DNA of 45,088 nt from the NCBI GenBank assembly GCA_012961035.1, contig DUAC01000020.1, forward strand, positions 1 through 45,088, read 5' to 3'. The notes under the pieces were generated by a model. It saw only the letters and a program-made list of their open reading frames with translations. It made no database searches and was not told where the DNA came from. Position numbers and translations under genes: made by a program. Below, one piece after another: positions 15,465 to 24,658 of this stretch. This DNA is from Acidimicrobiia bacterium. GTDB lineage: Bacteria; Actinomycetota; Acidimicrobiia; Acidimicrobiales; MedAcidi-G1. Every line of letters starts with the position of its first letter. Positions within the stretch are counted from its first letter, which is position 1.

Positions 15465-16168
15465 ACCCCCGGAGGATGCCACCGCACCGCCGGGACGGCT
15501 TTCTCCTGGCAGCGGCCTGCTTCCTCATCGGGATCACCTTCGGGGTGTTCGCCGACAGCGCCGGCCTGAGCCTCGGGAAGGCATCGGCTCTCTCGCTCCT
15601 GACGTTCACCGGGGCGTCGCAGTTTGCTGCCGTGTCGGTCGTGGCCGGTGGTGGCACGACGGTCGCCGCCGTGGGAGGTGCGGTGCTCATCGGCGCCCGC
15701 AATGCCCTCTACGGGCCGGTGGTCGGCCCGATGCTTAGGGGTGGACGCCTCCGGCGTGCCCTCGGCGCCCACTTCGTGATCGACGAGACCACCGCCATGG
15801 CCAGCACCCAGGATGGTGTCGACGTGGCACGCGATGCCTTCTGGTTCACCGGGCTGTGGCTGTTCGTCTTCTGGAACGTCGGAACGGTGCTGGGCGTGGT
15901 GGTGGGAGGTGCCTTCGATGATCCCGGGGCCCTCGGCCTGGATGCGGCGTTCCCCGCCGCCTTCCTGGCCATGCTGGCCCCCCACCTGCGTACCCGTCCC
16001 GGACTGGTGGCGGCCATCGGTGGGGGAGCCATTGCCCTGGTCGCCGTGCCGACCACGGCGGCCGGCGTCCCCATGCTCCTGGCCGCCCTGGCCATCCTGC
16101 CGGGGTTGTGGATCCAGCGGCGTGGTGGTTCCCGGACCCGCGACGATGGTGCGGGGTCGGCCTCGTGA
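15458..16168 (+). CDS. azlC: AzlC-family branched-chain amino acid exporter, large subunit
   Basis: The protein has 236 residues from the GTG at 15458, which overlaps the phosphatase stop by 7 bp; an ATG at 15476 is an alternative. It has five to six hydrophobic segments. The AzlC signature is clear: FLIGITFGVFADSAGLS, LSLLTFTGASQFAAVSVVAGGG, IGARNALYGPVVGPML, HFVIDETTAMAS. With AzlD it exports branched-chain amino acids or analogues. The downstream azlD overlaps by GTGA, so the two subunits are coupled. A link to the leucine genes of this window is possible but only by shared substrate. Confidence 0.9.
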   Translation: MLNPRRMPPHRRDGFLLAAACFLIGITFGVFADSAGLSLGKASALSLLTFTGASQFAAVSVVAGGGTTVAAVGGAVLIGARNALYGPVVGPMLRGGRLRRALGAHFVIDETTAMASTQDGVDVARDAFWFTGLWLFVFWNVGTVLGVVVGGAFDDPGALGLDAAFPAAFLAMLAPHLRTRPGLVAAIGGGAIALVAVPTTAAGVPMLLAALAILPGLWIQRRGGSRTRDDGAGSAS

Positions 16169-16461
16169 CCTGGACTGCGGTGCTGGCGATCTCCGGTGGC
16201 GCCTACCTCTTCAAGCTGGTCGGCCTGATGGCCGGGAACCGCTTCGCCGCGACCCTCGAGCCTGTGGCCGGCCTGGTCCCAGCGGCCCTCTTCTCGGCGA
16301 TCATCGCCATCATGACGGCGGCTGATGGCACGTCCCTGGTCCTGGATGCCCGCCTCGCGGGCGTCGGGCTGGCGGCCGTGGCCGTCTGGCGACGGGCCCC
16401 GTTCGTCGTCGTCGTGCTCGTGGCCATGGCGGCCACCGCACTGGTCCGCCTGCTGTCCTGA
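16165..16461 (+). CDS. azlD: AzlD-family transporter small subunit
   Basis: This 98-residue membrane protein has three to four hydrophobic segments (WTAVLAISGGAYLFKLVGLM, VPAALFSAIIAIMTAAD, LAGVGLAAVAVWRRAPFVVVVLVAMAATALVRLL). Its length and the RRAPFVVVVLVAMAATAL end match AzlD. GTG start overlaps the azlC stop (GTGA). It forms the exporter with AzlC in the cytoplasmic membrane. It is the last gene of the thioesterase-phosphatase-azlCD run; 74 bp without features follow. Confidence 0.88.
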   Translation: MTWTAVLAISGGAYLFKLVGLMAGNRFAATLEPVAGLVPAALFSAIIAIMTAADGTSLVLDARLAGVGLAAVAVWRRAPFVVVVLVAMAATALVRLLS

Positions 16462-16535
16462 GGTCGGACCGTCAACCGGATGCGATGGAGCCGCCCGTCT
16501 CCTCGGGAACGGCGTGGCCCATCTAGGTTCGGGTC

Positions 16536-17240
16536 GTGACACGGGCCGAACCACCACAGGACGCAACCCCGGACCTGGCTGGCGTGTCGGCCTCGGTGAG
16601 GAGGTCCCTGCTCCTGCCAAGGCCCCGTTGGCGCGGGGTGATGCACCGGGTGGCCGTTCCCTCCACCGTCGTGGCGGGCATCTGGCTGGTGGCCCGGGCT
16701 CCGGCTGGAGCCGACAGGCTGGGAGCCGCCATCTTCGCCTGCGGAGCGCTCCTCATGTTCGTGGCCAGCAGCCTCGTCCACCTGAGGCGCTGGTCGGTAC
16801 CGGTCTTCGAGGCGCTCTTCCGCTTCGACCACGCGGCGATCTTCCTGCTCATTGCCACCAGCGCCACCCCCGTAGGCATCAGCGCGCTCAGCGGTCGGTC
16901 CGCCACCTTGCTGCTCTGGGCGGTGTGGATCGGGGCGGCCATCGGCATCGGACTCCGCCTGCTGCCGTTCCACCCCCCGAAGGGGTTGATGAACTCGCTG
17001 TTCCTGGGCCTCGGCTGGGTGCCGATAGTGGTCGCGCCGGACCTCTTCCGGGCGTTGGAACCGGTGGCGATCCTCCTGGTGGTGGTGGAGGGCCTCCTCT
17101 ACAGCGGGGGCGCCCTGATGCTGGGCGCTAGGTGGCCCGACCCGTCGCCACGGCTCTTCGGGTACCACGAGGTCTGGCACACGTTCGTGACCATTGCGGT
17201 GGCCGTCCACTTCGTCGTGGTCGCCATCGTCGTGGTCTGA
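16536..17240 (+). CDS. HlyIII/PAQR-family membrane protein
   Basis: The 234-residue protein has seven predicted membrane segments. Family marks are RGVMHRVA before the first helix, SSLVHL in the second, FDHAAIFLLIATSATP in the third, and FGYHEVWHTFV at the last helix. The histidines of SSLVH and HEVWH and the aspartate of FDH form the zinc site in PAQR proteins. Named after hemolysin III, but in bacteria most members are thought to be membrane hydrolases or lipid-homeostasis proteins; the function here is unknown. TAGGTT at 16524-16529 ends 6 nt before the GTG, so the transcript may be leaderless. Confidence 0.87.
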   Translation: MTRAEPPQDATPDLAGVSASVRRSLLLPRPRWRGVMHRVAVPSTVVAGIWLVARAPAGADRLGAAIFACGALLMFVASSLVHLRRWSVPVFEALFRFDHAAIFLLIATSATPVGISALSGRSATLLLWAVWIGAAIGIGLRLLPFHPPKGLMNSLFLGLGWVPIVVAPDLFRALEPVAILLVVVEGLLYSGGALMLGARWPDPSPRLFGYHEVWHTFVTIAVAVHFVVVAIVVV

Positions 17241-17277
17241 CCGGGGCGGCCGGGGCGACGGCGGTACGGTCGGTCCC

Positions 17278-17691
17278 GTGATCGGTCGGCCCAGCATTCT
17301 CCCTCGGTGGGAGTGGCGACCGGTGGCCTGCGTGGTGGTGACGGTTGCCCTGCTGGGAGCCGGCTGTGGTGCCGACCGGGTGACCGACCCGGCGCGGGCC
17401 ACCACGTGCATCGAGCTGGTGGATGCGGGGCGGGCCACCGCCGAGAAGGTCCTGGCTCGTCTGGGCGACCGGACACTGGCGGAGTTTGAGGCCGAGGATC
17501 CGTCCGAGCCGTTCGGTGGGCTGGACCCGCTCCTGAGGCCTGACGTGTTCGCCGCGCGGGCCGTCGAGCTGGGCTGCGGCGAGGACGAGTTGGCCAGCCT
17601 GGCCTGCACCGCCTATCAGGGCCTGGCGCACCTCGCCCGGAGCGACGTCGCACGGTCCTACCTGGCGCCCTACTTCGCAGCCTGCGACTGA
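17278..17691 (+). CDS. Putative secreted lipoprotein, unknown function
   Basis: The protein has 137 residues from the GTG at 17278. Residues 14-29 form a hydrophobic signal segment (RPVACVVVTVALLGAG) followed by C30, a likely lipid-modified cysteine, although the lipobox is weak (GAGC). The mature part has several cysteines (CIELVD, LGCGEDEL, LACTAY, the final AACD) that could form disulfides outside the cell. I do not recognise the family. A TACGGT box ends 7 nt before the start, which supports this GTG and a leaderless mRNA. Upstream in-frame starts would overlap the HlyIII gene. Confidence 0.72.
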   Translation: MIGRPSILPRWEWRPVACVVVTVALLGAGCGADRVTDPARATTCIELVDAGRATAEKVLARLGDRTLAEFEAEDPSEPFGGLDPLLRPDVFAARAVELGCGEDELASLACTAYQGLAHLARSDVARSYLAPYFAACD

Positions 17692-17736
17692 CTCCCGAGG
17701 AGCGGGATCGTCGGGCTGTACGGGATACTGGCCTAC

Positions 17737-19254
17737 ATGGTCGATGGATCGGTGCCCGGGGGAGAGGCCGGCTGGGAGCCCCTGTTGGACGACCTCGAGG
17801 ACCGTCGGCGGGCCGCCCGGGCCATGGGCGGCCCCGAGAAGCTCGCCCGTCGCCGCGACGAGGGTGGCCTCGACGCCCGGGCACGCATCGCGCACCTGCT
17901 GGACCCCGGTTCCTTCGTGGAGATCGGAACCCTCGTGGGTTCGGTGCCGGCCGATGGCCTCGTAGCCGGGTCCGGGACCATCCAGGGTCGACACGTGATG
18001 GTCGGAGCGGAGGACTTCACGGTCCTGGGCGGGTCCATCGGTGCCGGTAGTTCTGCCAAGCGGTTCCGCATCAGCGAGCTGGCCGAGCTGGACCGCATCC
18101 CGCTGGTGATGCTGCTGGAGGGTGCCGGTCACCGTCCGCCCCTGCCCGACGAGCCGGCTCCGGGTCGTGCCCCCACCGACCTGATCCAGCAGGCCCGGCT
18201 CTCCGGAAGGGTGCCGTTGGTGACCGGCGTGCTCGGGGCCTCGGCCGGGCACGGGGCGCTCGTGGCACCCATCTCGGACTTCTCGGTGATGACCCTTGAC
18301 GCCAGCATCTTCGCCGCTGGGCCACCGGTGGTGAAGGCCTCGTTGGGCGAGGACGTGTCGAAGCAGGACCTGGGTGGTCCCGGGGTGGCCGTGGCCAGCG
18401 GCCTCGTCCACAACGTGGCGGCCGACGATCGGGCGGTACTGGATGACATCCGGACCTACCTGTCGTACTTCCCGAGCAGCGCCTGGTCCCACCCGCCGCG
18501 GCGCGACGGAGGCGACACGGGGCCGCGCAGGTTGGACGACATCCTGGGCGTCGTGCCCCGTGACTCCTCGACGCCGTACGACGTCAGGCTGGTCGTCAGC
18601 ATGCTGGTGGACGAGGGTCGGTTCTTCCAGGTCCAGCCCGACTTCGGGTCCTCGATGGTCTGCGCCCTTGCCCACCTCGGGGGAGAGCCGGTGGCCGTCG
18701 TGGCCAACCAGCCACAGGTCATGGCGGGGGCGATCGACGCCGATGCGGCCGAGAAGGCCGCCCACTTCGTGACGGTGGCCGATTCGTTCCACCTTCCGCT
18801 GGTCTTCCTGACCGACAATCCCGGGATGCTCGCCGGAACGGCCTCGGAACAGGCCGGAATCCTGCGGGCCGGCGCCCGGATGTTCGCCGCCCAGACCCAG
18901 GCCCGGACGGTCAAGCTCCAGGTGGCGTTGCGCAAGGCGTACGGCTTCGGGTCGCTGGCCATGTCGATGGTGTCGTTCGATCGCCAGACGGCCTCCTACG
19001 CCCTCCCGGGCGTGACGCTCGGTGCCATGGGTTCCCGCGGGGCCGCTGACGCCGTGGGTGCCGACGCCGGGACCGCCGAGGCGCTACGCCAGGCCGAGGC
19101 GGGGGCCGTCTACCGATCAGCGGGTCGTCTCGGATTCGACGAGGTGATCGATCCGCGGGACCTCCGGGATGTGCTGCTGGCGGCCCTGTCGCGCGGCCTC
19201 TCCCGCCGTCAGGCGGCTCCTCTACCGGCCGCCCGGGTGGGCATCACGCCCTGA
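17737..19254 (+). CDS. Acyl-CoA carboxylase carboxyltransferase (beta) subunit
   Basis: The 505-residue protein has the two crotonase-like halves of PccB/AccD-type carboxyltransferases: N-terminal [34 protein letters not shown], then [28 protein letters not shown], and in the second half [54 protein letters not shown]. It moves CO2 from carboxybiotin to an acyl-CoA (acetyl-, propionyl- or a longer acyl-CoA). No biotin carboxylase/BCCP alpha gene is adjacent, so it must use one encoded elsewhere. Steroid breakdown yields propionyl-CoA, so a link is plausible but unproven. GATACT ends 7 nt before the ATG. Confidence 0.88.
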   Translation: MVDGSVPGGEAGWEPLLDDLEDRRRAARAMGGPEKLARRRDEGGLDARARIAHLLDPGSFVEIGTLVGSVPADGLVAGSGTIQGRHVMVGAEDFTVLGGSIGAGSSAKRFRISELAELDRIPLVMLLEGAGHRPPLPDEPAPGRAPTDLIQQARLSGRVPLVTGVLGASAGHGALVAPISDFSVMTLDASIFAAGPPVVKASLGEDVSKQDLGGPGVAVASGLVHNVAADDRAVLDDIRTYLSYFPSSAWSHPPRRDGGDTGPRRLDDILGVVPRDSSTPYDVRLVVSMLVDEGRFFQVQPDFGSSMVCALAHLGGEPVAVVANQPQVMAGAIDADAAEKAAHFVTVADSFHLPLVFLTDNPGMLAGTASEQAGILRAGARMFAAQTQARTVKLQVALRKAYGFGSLAMSMVSFDRQTASYALPGVTLGAMGSRGAADAVGADAGTAEALRQAEAGAVYRSAGRLGFDEVIDPRDLRDVLLAALSRGLSRRQAAPLPAARVGITP

Positions 19255-19367
19255 CTCCCAGCGGTGCCGGTTCGCCGGACCTGCGGCACTCCGGATTCCG
19301 GTCGCTGATCGGCTCCGATGGTGGCAGGCTGCCGGGTAGCCCAGAGCCCACCAGATGGAGCCCCACG

Positions 19368-20567
19368 TTGTCCACCGAACGCCTCTCCCGTCGAATCAGC
19401 GCCATCGCCGAGTCGGCCACCATGGCCGTCGACGCCAGGGCCAAGGCCCTCAAGGCGGCCGGCCATCCGATCATCGGCTTCGGTGCCGGCGAGCCCGACT
19501 TCGCCACCCCGCGCCACATCGTCGAGGCGGCGGTGGCGGCATGCATCGACCCGGCCAACCACAAGTACACGCCGGCCGGTGGCCTCCCGGCCCTGAAGGA
19601 GGCGCTGGTCGTCAAGACCCAGAGGGATTCCGGCTGGCGGCCTGAGGTGTCCCAGGTGCTGGTTACCAACGGTGGCAAGCACGCCGTCTACAACACCTTT
19701 GCGGCGCTGCTGAACCCCGGTGACGAAGTCCTGCTGCCCGCCCCGTACTGGACCACCTACCCGGAGTCCATCGCCCTGGCGGGAGGATCCACCGTCGTCC
19801 TGGCGACCGACACGGCCTCCGGCTTCCGTGTGACCGTCGAGCAGCTGGAGGCGGCCCGCACTCCGAACACCAAGGCGCTCATGTTCGTGTCGCCATCCAA
19901 CCCGACCGGGGCCGTCTATCCGGCCGACGAGATCACCGCCATCGGCCGCTGGGCCGTCGAGCACGGCATCTGGGTCATCGCCGACGAGATCTACGAGCAC
20001 CTCACCTACGACGACAACGTCCACCATTCGATGCGAGCCCTGGTTCCGGAGATCGCCGACCACTTCGTGGCGGTCAACGGCGTGGCCAAGACGTACGCCA
20101 TGACCGGCTGGAGGATCGGTTGGATGATCGGCCCGGACGACCTGATCCGGGCTGCCGGCAACCTCCAGTCCCACGGCACCAGCAACGTGGCGAACGTCTC
20201 GCAGCGGGCCGCCCTGGCCGCCGTGTCCGGCGACCTGACGGACGTCGCCGACATGCGCGCCTCGTTCGATCGTCGTCGTCGACGCATGGTCGAGATGCTC
20301 AGGGCCATCGAGGGCGTGGACCTGCTCACGCCGCAGGGCGCCTTCTACGCCTTCCCGGACCTCACGGCCTTCCTGGGTCGGAAGGTCGCCGGCCGGGTGG
20401 CCACCACGACCTCGGAGCTGGCCACGATCATCCTGGAGGAGGCCAATGTGGCCATAGTGCCCGGCGAGGCGTTCGGCGCTCCCGGCTACGCCCGCCTCTC
20501 GTTCGCCCTGGGCGACGACGACCTGGGTGAGGGCCTGACCCGCATCGGCGAACTGCTGACCGGCTGA
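19368..20567 (+). CDS. aspC: Class I aminotransferase, aspartate aminotransferase type
   Basis: The 399-residue PLP enzyme of fold type I has [13 protein letters not shown] at the N-terminus, [52 protein letters not shown], and the PLP lysine K241 in [16 protein letters not shown], which matches the Ib aspartate/prephenate aminotransferases of actinobacteria and Thermus. The likely reaction is aspartate + 2-oxoglutarate to oxaloacetate + glutamate; prephenate could also be used. The start is a TTG at 19368 with GGAG 7 nt upstream; no ATG or GTG gives a better N-terminus. A 113-bp gap before the gene shows no clear terminator. Confidence 0.88.
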   Translation: MSTERLSRRISAIAESATMAVDARAKALKAAGHPIIGFGAGEPDFATPRHIVEAAVAACIDPANHKYTPAGGLPALKEALVVKTQRDSGWRPEVSQVLVTNGGKHAVYNTFAALLNPGDEVLLPAPYWTTYPESIALAGGSTVVLATDTASGFRVTVEQLEAARTPNTKALMFVSPSNPTGAVYPADEITAIGRWAVEHGIWVIADEIYEHLTYDDNVHHSMRALVPEIADHFVAVNGVAKTYAMTGWRIGWMIGPDDLIRAAGNLQSHGTSNVANVSQRAALAAVSGDLTDVADMRASFDRRRRRMVEMLRAIEGVDLLTPQGAFYAFPDLTAFLGRKVAGRVATTTSELATIILEEANVAIVPGEAFGAPGYARLSFALGDDDLGEGLTRIGELLTG

Positions 20568-20647
20568 CGGCGTCGGCCCGACCGGTTCCCGTCCGGACGG
20601 TCCGAGCGCCCCGGCGACCGTCATTCCACGGCACTCAGGACCGACCC

Positions 20648-20653
20648 TATGAT
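20648..20653 (+). promoter_or_regulatory. Possible -10 box upstream of the S9 peptidase gene
   Basis: TATGAT stands out in the otherwise GC-rich 228-bp gap between the aminotransferase and the peptidase. No convincing -35 was found. The transcript would have a leader of about 135 nt, which carries a 27-codon reading frame at 20725-20808 that I do not call a gene. Confidence 0.3.
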
Positions 20654-20795
20654 CGCCCCGACCACTGCCCGGGCGACCCCGCTCGAACGGGTGGTGGTGA
20701 CAGCGTCGACCAGAGGTCAGGTCCATGGCAGGTGAGGAACCCCGTCTGCGGTCGATGGGACAGGTGGGTACCGGTCGGCGTGGCGCCGTCCCCGG

Positions 20796-22772
20796 GTGGA
20801 AGTCATAGGCACCTCCGACCGTCGGGCCAGCCCCTACGGGAGCTGGTCGTCGCCAATCACCGCGGAGGTGGTGGTGGCGGGCGCAGCCGGCCTGGGCGAG
20901 GTGGTCGTCGACGGCGACGACGTCTGGTGGGCCGAGTCCCGGCCCGACGAGGGAGGACGCACGGTGGTGGTGCGACTTTCGCCCGACGGCACCGTGGTGG
21001 ACATGGTGTCGTCGGGGGTCGACGTGCGGACCGGCGTCCATGAGTACGGCGGGGGCGCCTGGTGGGTGGCCGGAGGGGTGCTGGTCCACTCCGACCGGGC
21101 CGACGAGCGCCTCTACCGACGCGACGCCGATGGAGTCCCCGTCGTGCTCACCCCGGCCCCGGGTGGCCCACGGGCCCTGCGGTACGCCGACGGCAGGACC
21201 ACCCCTGACGGCCGGTGGTACGTGTGCGTCCGGGAGGCGCACGCCACCGGAGGGGAACACGCCGAACCTTCCAACGAGCTGGTAGCCGTCGCCATGGACG
21301 GCTCAATGCAGGTAGACGTGCTGGTCACCGGTCCCGACTTCGTGGCGGCCCCGCGGATCTCGTCTGATGGGCTGCGGCTGGCCTGGATCCAGTGGGACCA
21401 CCCGGAGCTGCCCTGGGACGACACCGAACTCTGGGTGGCCGACCTGACCATGGGACCGGACGGGTGCGCCCTGTCCGGCCGGCGGTGCGTGGCCGCCGAG
21501 GGCGAGTCGTTCTTCCAGCCCGAATGGCGGCCCGACGGCGTGCTGCACGTGGTCACCGACCGGGGCGGCTGGTGGCACCTCCACCGGGTCGACACCGGTA
21601 CCGGGGCCCTGCATCCGTTGACCTCCGGTGAGTTCGAGGTGGCCACGCCGCAGTGGGTGTTCGGCCTGTCCCGCTATGCCTTCGTCGGGGACGACATCTG
21701 GTTCGCACGACGGGAGGTGGGCGTTGACCACCTGGCCGTGCGGCGGGCCGACGGCACGACGCAGCAGGTCCCCATTCCGGTGGAGGGCGGTTCGGCCACC
21801 TCGATCGGTTCCGTGGTGGCGACCGGCGACGGGATCGTCGCCGTGGCCGCCGGTTGGACCTCCGAGCCGGCCGTGGTCGCAGTCGAACCCGCCGGTGTCC
21901 GAATCCTGCGCCAGCCGCGGGACCTCGGGATTGACGCCGGCTGGTTCCCGCAACCCGAGGCGCTCACCTTTCCCACGTCCGGCGGTGAGGTGGCGTATGC
22001 CGTCGTCCACCCGCCGACCAGCCCCGACCACGGGGGACCCGACGGCGAGCTGCCGCCGTTGCTGGTGCTGGCCCACGGAGGTCCGACCGGCTCGGTCCGG
22101 ACCCAGCTCCAGCTGGCCATCGCCTACTGGACCAGCCGCGGCTTCGCCGTGGCCGACGTCGACTACCGGGGCTCCACCGGCTACGGCCGCCCCTACCGCC
22201 ACCGCCTGCGGGGCGGTTGGGGGGTCCTCGACGTGGACGACTGCGTAGCCGTCGCCAATCACCTGGTGGACGCCGGCCGGGTCGACGGCGGGCGCCTGGC
22301 CATCAAGGGTGGCAGCGCCGGTGGCTTCACGGTCCTGGCCGCGTTGACCTTCCACGACGTCTTCACCGCCGGCGCCAGCCGCTACGGGGTCGCTGACCTG
22401 GCTGCGTTGGCTGCCGACACCCACAAGTTCGAGGCCCGCTACCTGGACCGGCTGGTCGGCCGCTGGCCGGAGGACGAGGCCATCTACCGGGAGCGGTCGC
22501 CCATCCACCACGTGGACCGGCTGTCCACGCCGATCCTGCTGCTCCAGGGTTCCGAGGACGCCGTGGTGCCACCGGCCCAGGCGCACCTCATGGCCGATGC
22601 CCTGCAGAGCCGGGGCGTACCGTTCGCCCTCATCGAATTTCCGGACGAGGGCCACGGGTTCCGCAGGGCCGCCAACGTGGTGCGGGCACTCGAGGCCGAG
22701 CTGTCGTTCTTCTCCGACCGGTTCGGCTTCCAACCCGCCGACGAACTCCCGCCGCTGGCCATCCGGCGCTGA
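20796..22772 (+). CDS. S9-family (prolyl oligopeptidase-like) serine peptidase
   Basis: The 658-residue protein has an N-terminal beta-propeller of about 380 residues (repeated strands such as RLAWIQWDHPELPWDDTELW) and a C-terminal alpha/beta-hydrolase domain. The catalytic triad is visible: S507 in KGGSAGGF, D588 in GSEDAVVPP, H620 in DEGHGFR. LAHGGPTGSVRTQ and GYGRPYRHRLRGGWG are typical of dipeptidyl/acylaminoacyl peptidases of this family. It lacks a signal peptide, so it acts in the cytoplasm on short peptides. The GTG start at 20796 is the first usable codon in frame; it has only a weak ribosome site. Confidence 0.9.
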   Translation: MEVIGTSDRRASPYGSWSSPITAEVVVAGAAGLGEVVVDGDDVWWAESRPDEGGRTVVVRLSPDGTVVDMVSSGVDVRTGVHEYGGGAWWVAGGVLVHSDRADERLYRRDADGVPVVLTPAPGGPRALRYADGRTTPDGRWYVCVREAHATGGEHAEPSNELVAVAMDGSMQVDVLVTGPDFVAAPRISSDGLRLAWIQWDHPELPWDDTELWVADLTMGPDGCALSGRRCVAAEGESFFQPEWRPDGVLHVVTDRGGWWHLHRVDTGTGALHPLTSGEFEVATPQWVFGLSRYAFVGDDIWFARREVGVDHLAVRRADGTTQQVPIPVEGGSATSIGSVVATGDGIVAVAAGWTSEPAVVAVEPAGVRILRQPRDLGIDAGWFPQPEALTFPTSGGEVAYAVVHPPTSPDHGGPDGELPPLLVLAHGGPTGSVRTQLQLAIAYWTSRGFAVADVDYRGSTGYGRPYRHRLRGGWGVLDVDDCVAVANHLVDAGRVDGGRLAIKGGSAGGFTVLAALTFHDVFTAGASRYGVADLAALAADTHKFEARYLDRLVGRWPEDEAIYRERSPIHHVDRLSTPILLLQGSEDAVVPPAQAHLMADALQSRGVPFALIEFPDEGHGFRRAANVVRALEAELSFFSDRFGFQPADELPPLAIRR

Positions 22773-22872
22773 CCGAACTGGCGACACGCTGGCCGTCGTA
22801 TCGGCACGGGTCGCGTCAGATGTCACACGCAACCGGCTTTGAGCACGCCGGTCGGCAGGCCACCATGGGGGC

Positions 22873-24441
22873 ATGGCACGGATACTGGTCACCGAGGAGA
22901 TCGCCGAGGCTGGCCTCGGGCGGCTACGGGCGGCCGGCCATGAGGTGGACATCTGCCTGGGGCTGGACGACGAAGGGCTCCTGGACGCCCTGCAGGGCGC
23001 AGCGGCCCTGATCATCAGGTCGGCCACCCGGGTCACCGCCGAGGTCCTGGACGCAGTCGACGGCCTGCTGGTGGTCGGCCGGGCCGGAATCGGCCTCGAC
23101 AACGTGGATGTCCGGGCCGCCACCCGCAACGGCGTGATGGTGGTCAATGCCCCGCTCTCCAACTCGGTGTCGGCCGCTGAGCACACCATGGCCCTACTGC
23201 TGGCCCAGGCCCGCAACATCCCGCAGGCCCACGCCGACCTGGTGGCCGGCCGGTGGAACCGTTCGCAGTGGGCGGGCGTGGAGCTGGCGGACAAGACCCT
23301 CGGCATCATCGGCCTGGGGCGCATCGGGCGAATGGTCGCCAGGCGTGCCGCGGCGTTCGGCATGCGCTGCATAGCGCACGATCCGTTCGTGGCCGAGGAG
23401 AGTGCGCTGCGGGCCGGCGTCGAGATGCGGTCCCTGGAGGACCTCATGGCCGAGTCCGACTTCGTGACCCTGCACCTGGCGCGCACCCCGGAGACCATTG
23501 GCCTGCTGGACGCCGAGATGCTGAAGCGATCCAAGCCCGGCCTCCGCCTGGTGAACGTGGCCCGGGGCGGGATCGTGGACGAGGAGGCGCTGGCCGAAGC
23601 GGTCCGGGTCGGCATCGTGGCCGGTGCCGCCATCGACGTGTTCGCCGAGGAGCCCACCACCGTGTCGCCGCTCTTCGGGTTGCCCGGCGTGATCGTCACC
23701 CCGCACCTGGGGGCCAGCACCGTGGAAGCCCAGGACAAGGCGGGCATCACCATCGCCGAGCAGGTGGAGCTGGCGCTGGCGGGTGACTACGTACCGTTCG
23801 CCGTGAACGTCGACGTGGGTGAGGCCCCGGACGAGATCAGGCCGTTCGTGCCGCTGGCCGAGCAGTTGGGCGCCATCTTCGGGGCCCTGGTGGAGAGCCT
23901 CCCCGAACGCCTGGACGTCGAGTTCCGCGGTGCCATCGGAGGGGTGGACGACCGGTTGGCCACCCTGGCGGTGGTCAAGGGCCTGCTGGACCGGGTGGTG
24001 GCCGAGGCGGTCACCTATGTGAACGCGGGTGACATGGCCACGGAGCGCGGCATGGAGGTGCGGACCATCTCGACCGTGGAATCCTCCGACTTCCTGAACC
24101 TCATCACGCTGCGTTCCGGGTCGCATGCCCTGGCCGGCACGCTGGTCGGGATCCGGTCCGAGCCGCGGATCGTGATGGTCGACGACCACGCCATCGACCT
24201 GCCTCCCTCGGACCACATGGTGGTCGTTCGCAACGAGGACCGACCCGGGATGATCGGCGTCGTGGGCACGGCGCTGGGCGACGCCGGCGTCAACGTCGCA
24301 GACATGGCGGTGGGCCACGTCGGCGACGGGCACTCGGCGATCATGGTGCTCTCCACCGGTGGTCCGGTGTCGGTGGAGGTGCTTGACGATCTCAGGCGTC
24401 GACCGGGAATCATCTCCGTCCGGGCCCTGGACCTGGTCTGA
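22873..24441 (+). CDS. serA: D-3-phosphoglycerate dehydrogenase
   Basis: The 522-residue type I enzyme includes the allosteric-substrate-binding and ACT domains. The dehydrogenase part shows VVGRAGIGLDNVDVRAATRNG, the NAD motif LGIIGLGRIGRMVA, LHLARTPETIGL, E259-E260 in VFAEEP and the catalytic H278 in PHLGASTVEAQ. The last ~75 residues, after PSDHMVVVRNEDRPGMIGVVG, are an ACT domain that binds L-serine in mycobacterial SerA and inhibits the enzyme. It commits 3-phosphoglycerate to serine, and so to cysteine synthesis with the sulfide made in this window. CACCAT at 22861-22866 lies 6 nt before the ATG. Confidence 0.96.
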   Translation: MARILVTEEIAEAGLGRLRAAGHEVDICLGLDDEGLLDALQGAAALIIRSATRVTAEVLDAVDGLLVVGRAGIGLDNVDVRAATRNGVMVVNAPLSNSVSAAEHTMALLLAQARNIPQAHADLVAGRWNRSQWAGVELADKTLGIIGLGRIGRMVARRAAAFGMRCIAHDPFVAEESALRAGVEMRSLEDLMAESDFVTLHLARTPETIGLLDAEMLKRSKPGLRLVNVARGGIVDEEALAEAVRVGIVAGAAIDVFAEEPTTVSPLFGLPGVIVTPHLGASTVEAQDKAGITIAEQVELALAGDYVPFAVNVDVGEAPDEIRPFVPLAEQLGAIFGALVESLPERLDVEFRGAIGGVDDRLATLAVVKGLLDRVVAEAVTYVNAGDMATERGMEVRTISTVESSDFLNLITLRSGSHALAGTLVGIRSEPRIVMVDDHAIDLPPSDHMVVVRNEDRPGMIGVVGTALGDAGVNVADMAVGHVGDGHSAIMVLSTGGPVSVEVLDDLRRRPGIISVRALDLV

Positions 24442-24454
24442 TCCGGAATCGGAG

Positions 24455-24485
24455 TTGCTCCCTACCGGGCGTAGGTGTCTACACT
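24455..24485 (+). promoter_or_regulatory. Promoter of the leuA leader
   Basis: TTGCTC (24455-24460) and TACACT (24480-24485) are separated by 19 nt, a little long for a sigma-70-type promoter. Transcription would start near 24491-24494, which is the start codon of the leader peptide, so the leader would be translated from a leaderless mRNA. Confidence 0.45.
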
Positions 24486-24493
24486 GGATGGTG

Positions 24494-24529
24494 ATGCGAC
24501 CGATCCTCAACCTCGAGCTGCTGACCTAG
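24494..24529 (+). CDS. Leucine leader peptide of the leuA attenuator
   Basis: An 11-residue reading frame encodes MRPILNLELLT followed by TAG. Four of eleven codons are Leu (CTC, CTC, CTG, CTG). It sits right before a hairpin and an intrinsic terminator ahead of leuA. The stop codon touches the first base of the hairpin, so ribosome position would decide which RNA structure forms. In-frame GTG at 24491 could also start it. Regulatory Leu-rich leaders before leuA are known in actinobacteria; this instance was recognised by its position and codons. Confidence 0.7.
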   Translation: MRPILNLELLT

Positions 24530-24598
24530 GGCGAACGCTCCACATACGCGTTCGCCCGAACCTCCTGCCCCCACCGGGCCAGGAGGTTCTCTGGTTTT
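24529..24598 (+). terminator. Attenuator: hairpin plus intrinsic terminator before leuA
   Basis: First hairpin: GGGCGAACGC (24529-24538) pairs perfectly with GCGTTCGCCC (24548-24557). Second hairpin: GAACCTCCT (24558-24566) pairs with AGGAGGTTC (24581-24589), continues after a bulged C with GCCC/GGGC and a 5-nt loop, and is followed by TCTGGTTTT (24590-24598), an intrinsic terminator. A competing short pairing GTTC/GAAC (24550-24561) bridges the 3' arm of the first and the 5' arm of the second. Expected logic: leucine shortage stalls the ribosome on the leader and prevents the terminator. The exact antiterminator is inference; a pseudoknot is possible. Confidence 0.75.
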
Positions 24599-24658
24599 CG
24601 GGAACGGTCCGCACGGGGTGGATCGCAGCCGGCAGCCGGGGCAGGGCACCATCGCACC

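Noticed and set aside
20725-20808. 27-codon frame starting ATG before the S9 peptidase
   Set aside because: No ribosome site or promoter spacing, overlaps the peptidase start, composition not distinctive.
19209-21260. Long minus-strand open frame opposite the aminotransferase and peptidase genes
   Set aside because: Shadow of clearly coding plus-strand genes; no ribosome site, no recognisable domain.
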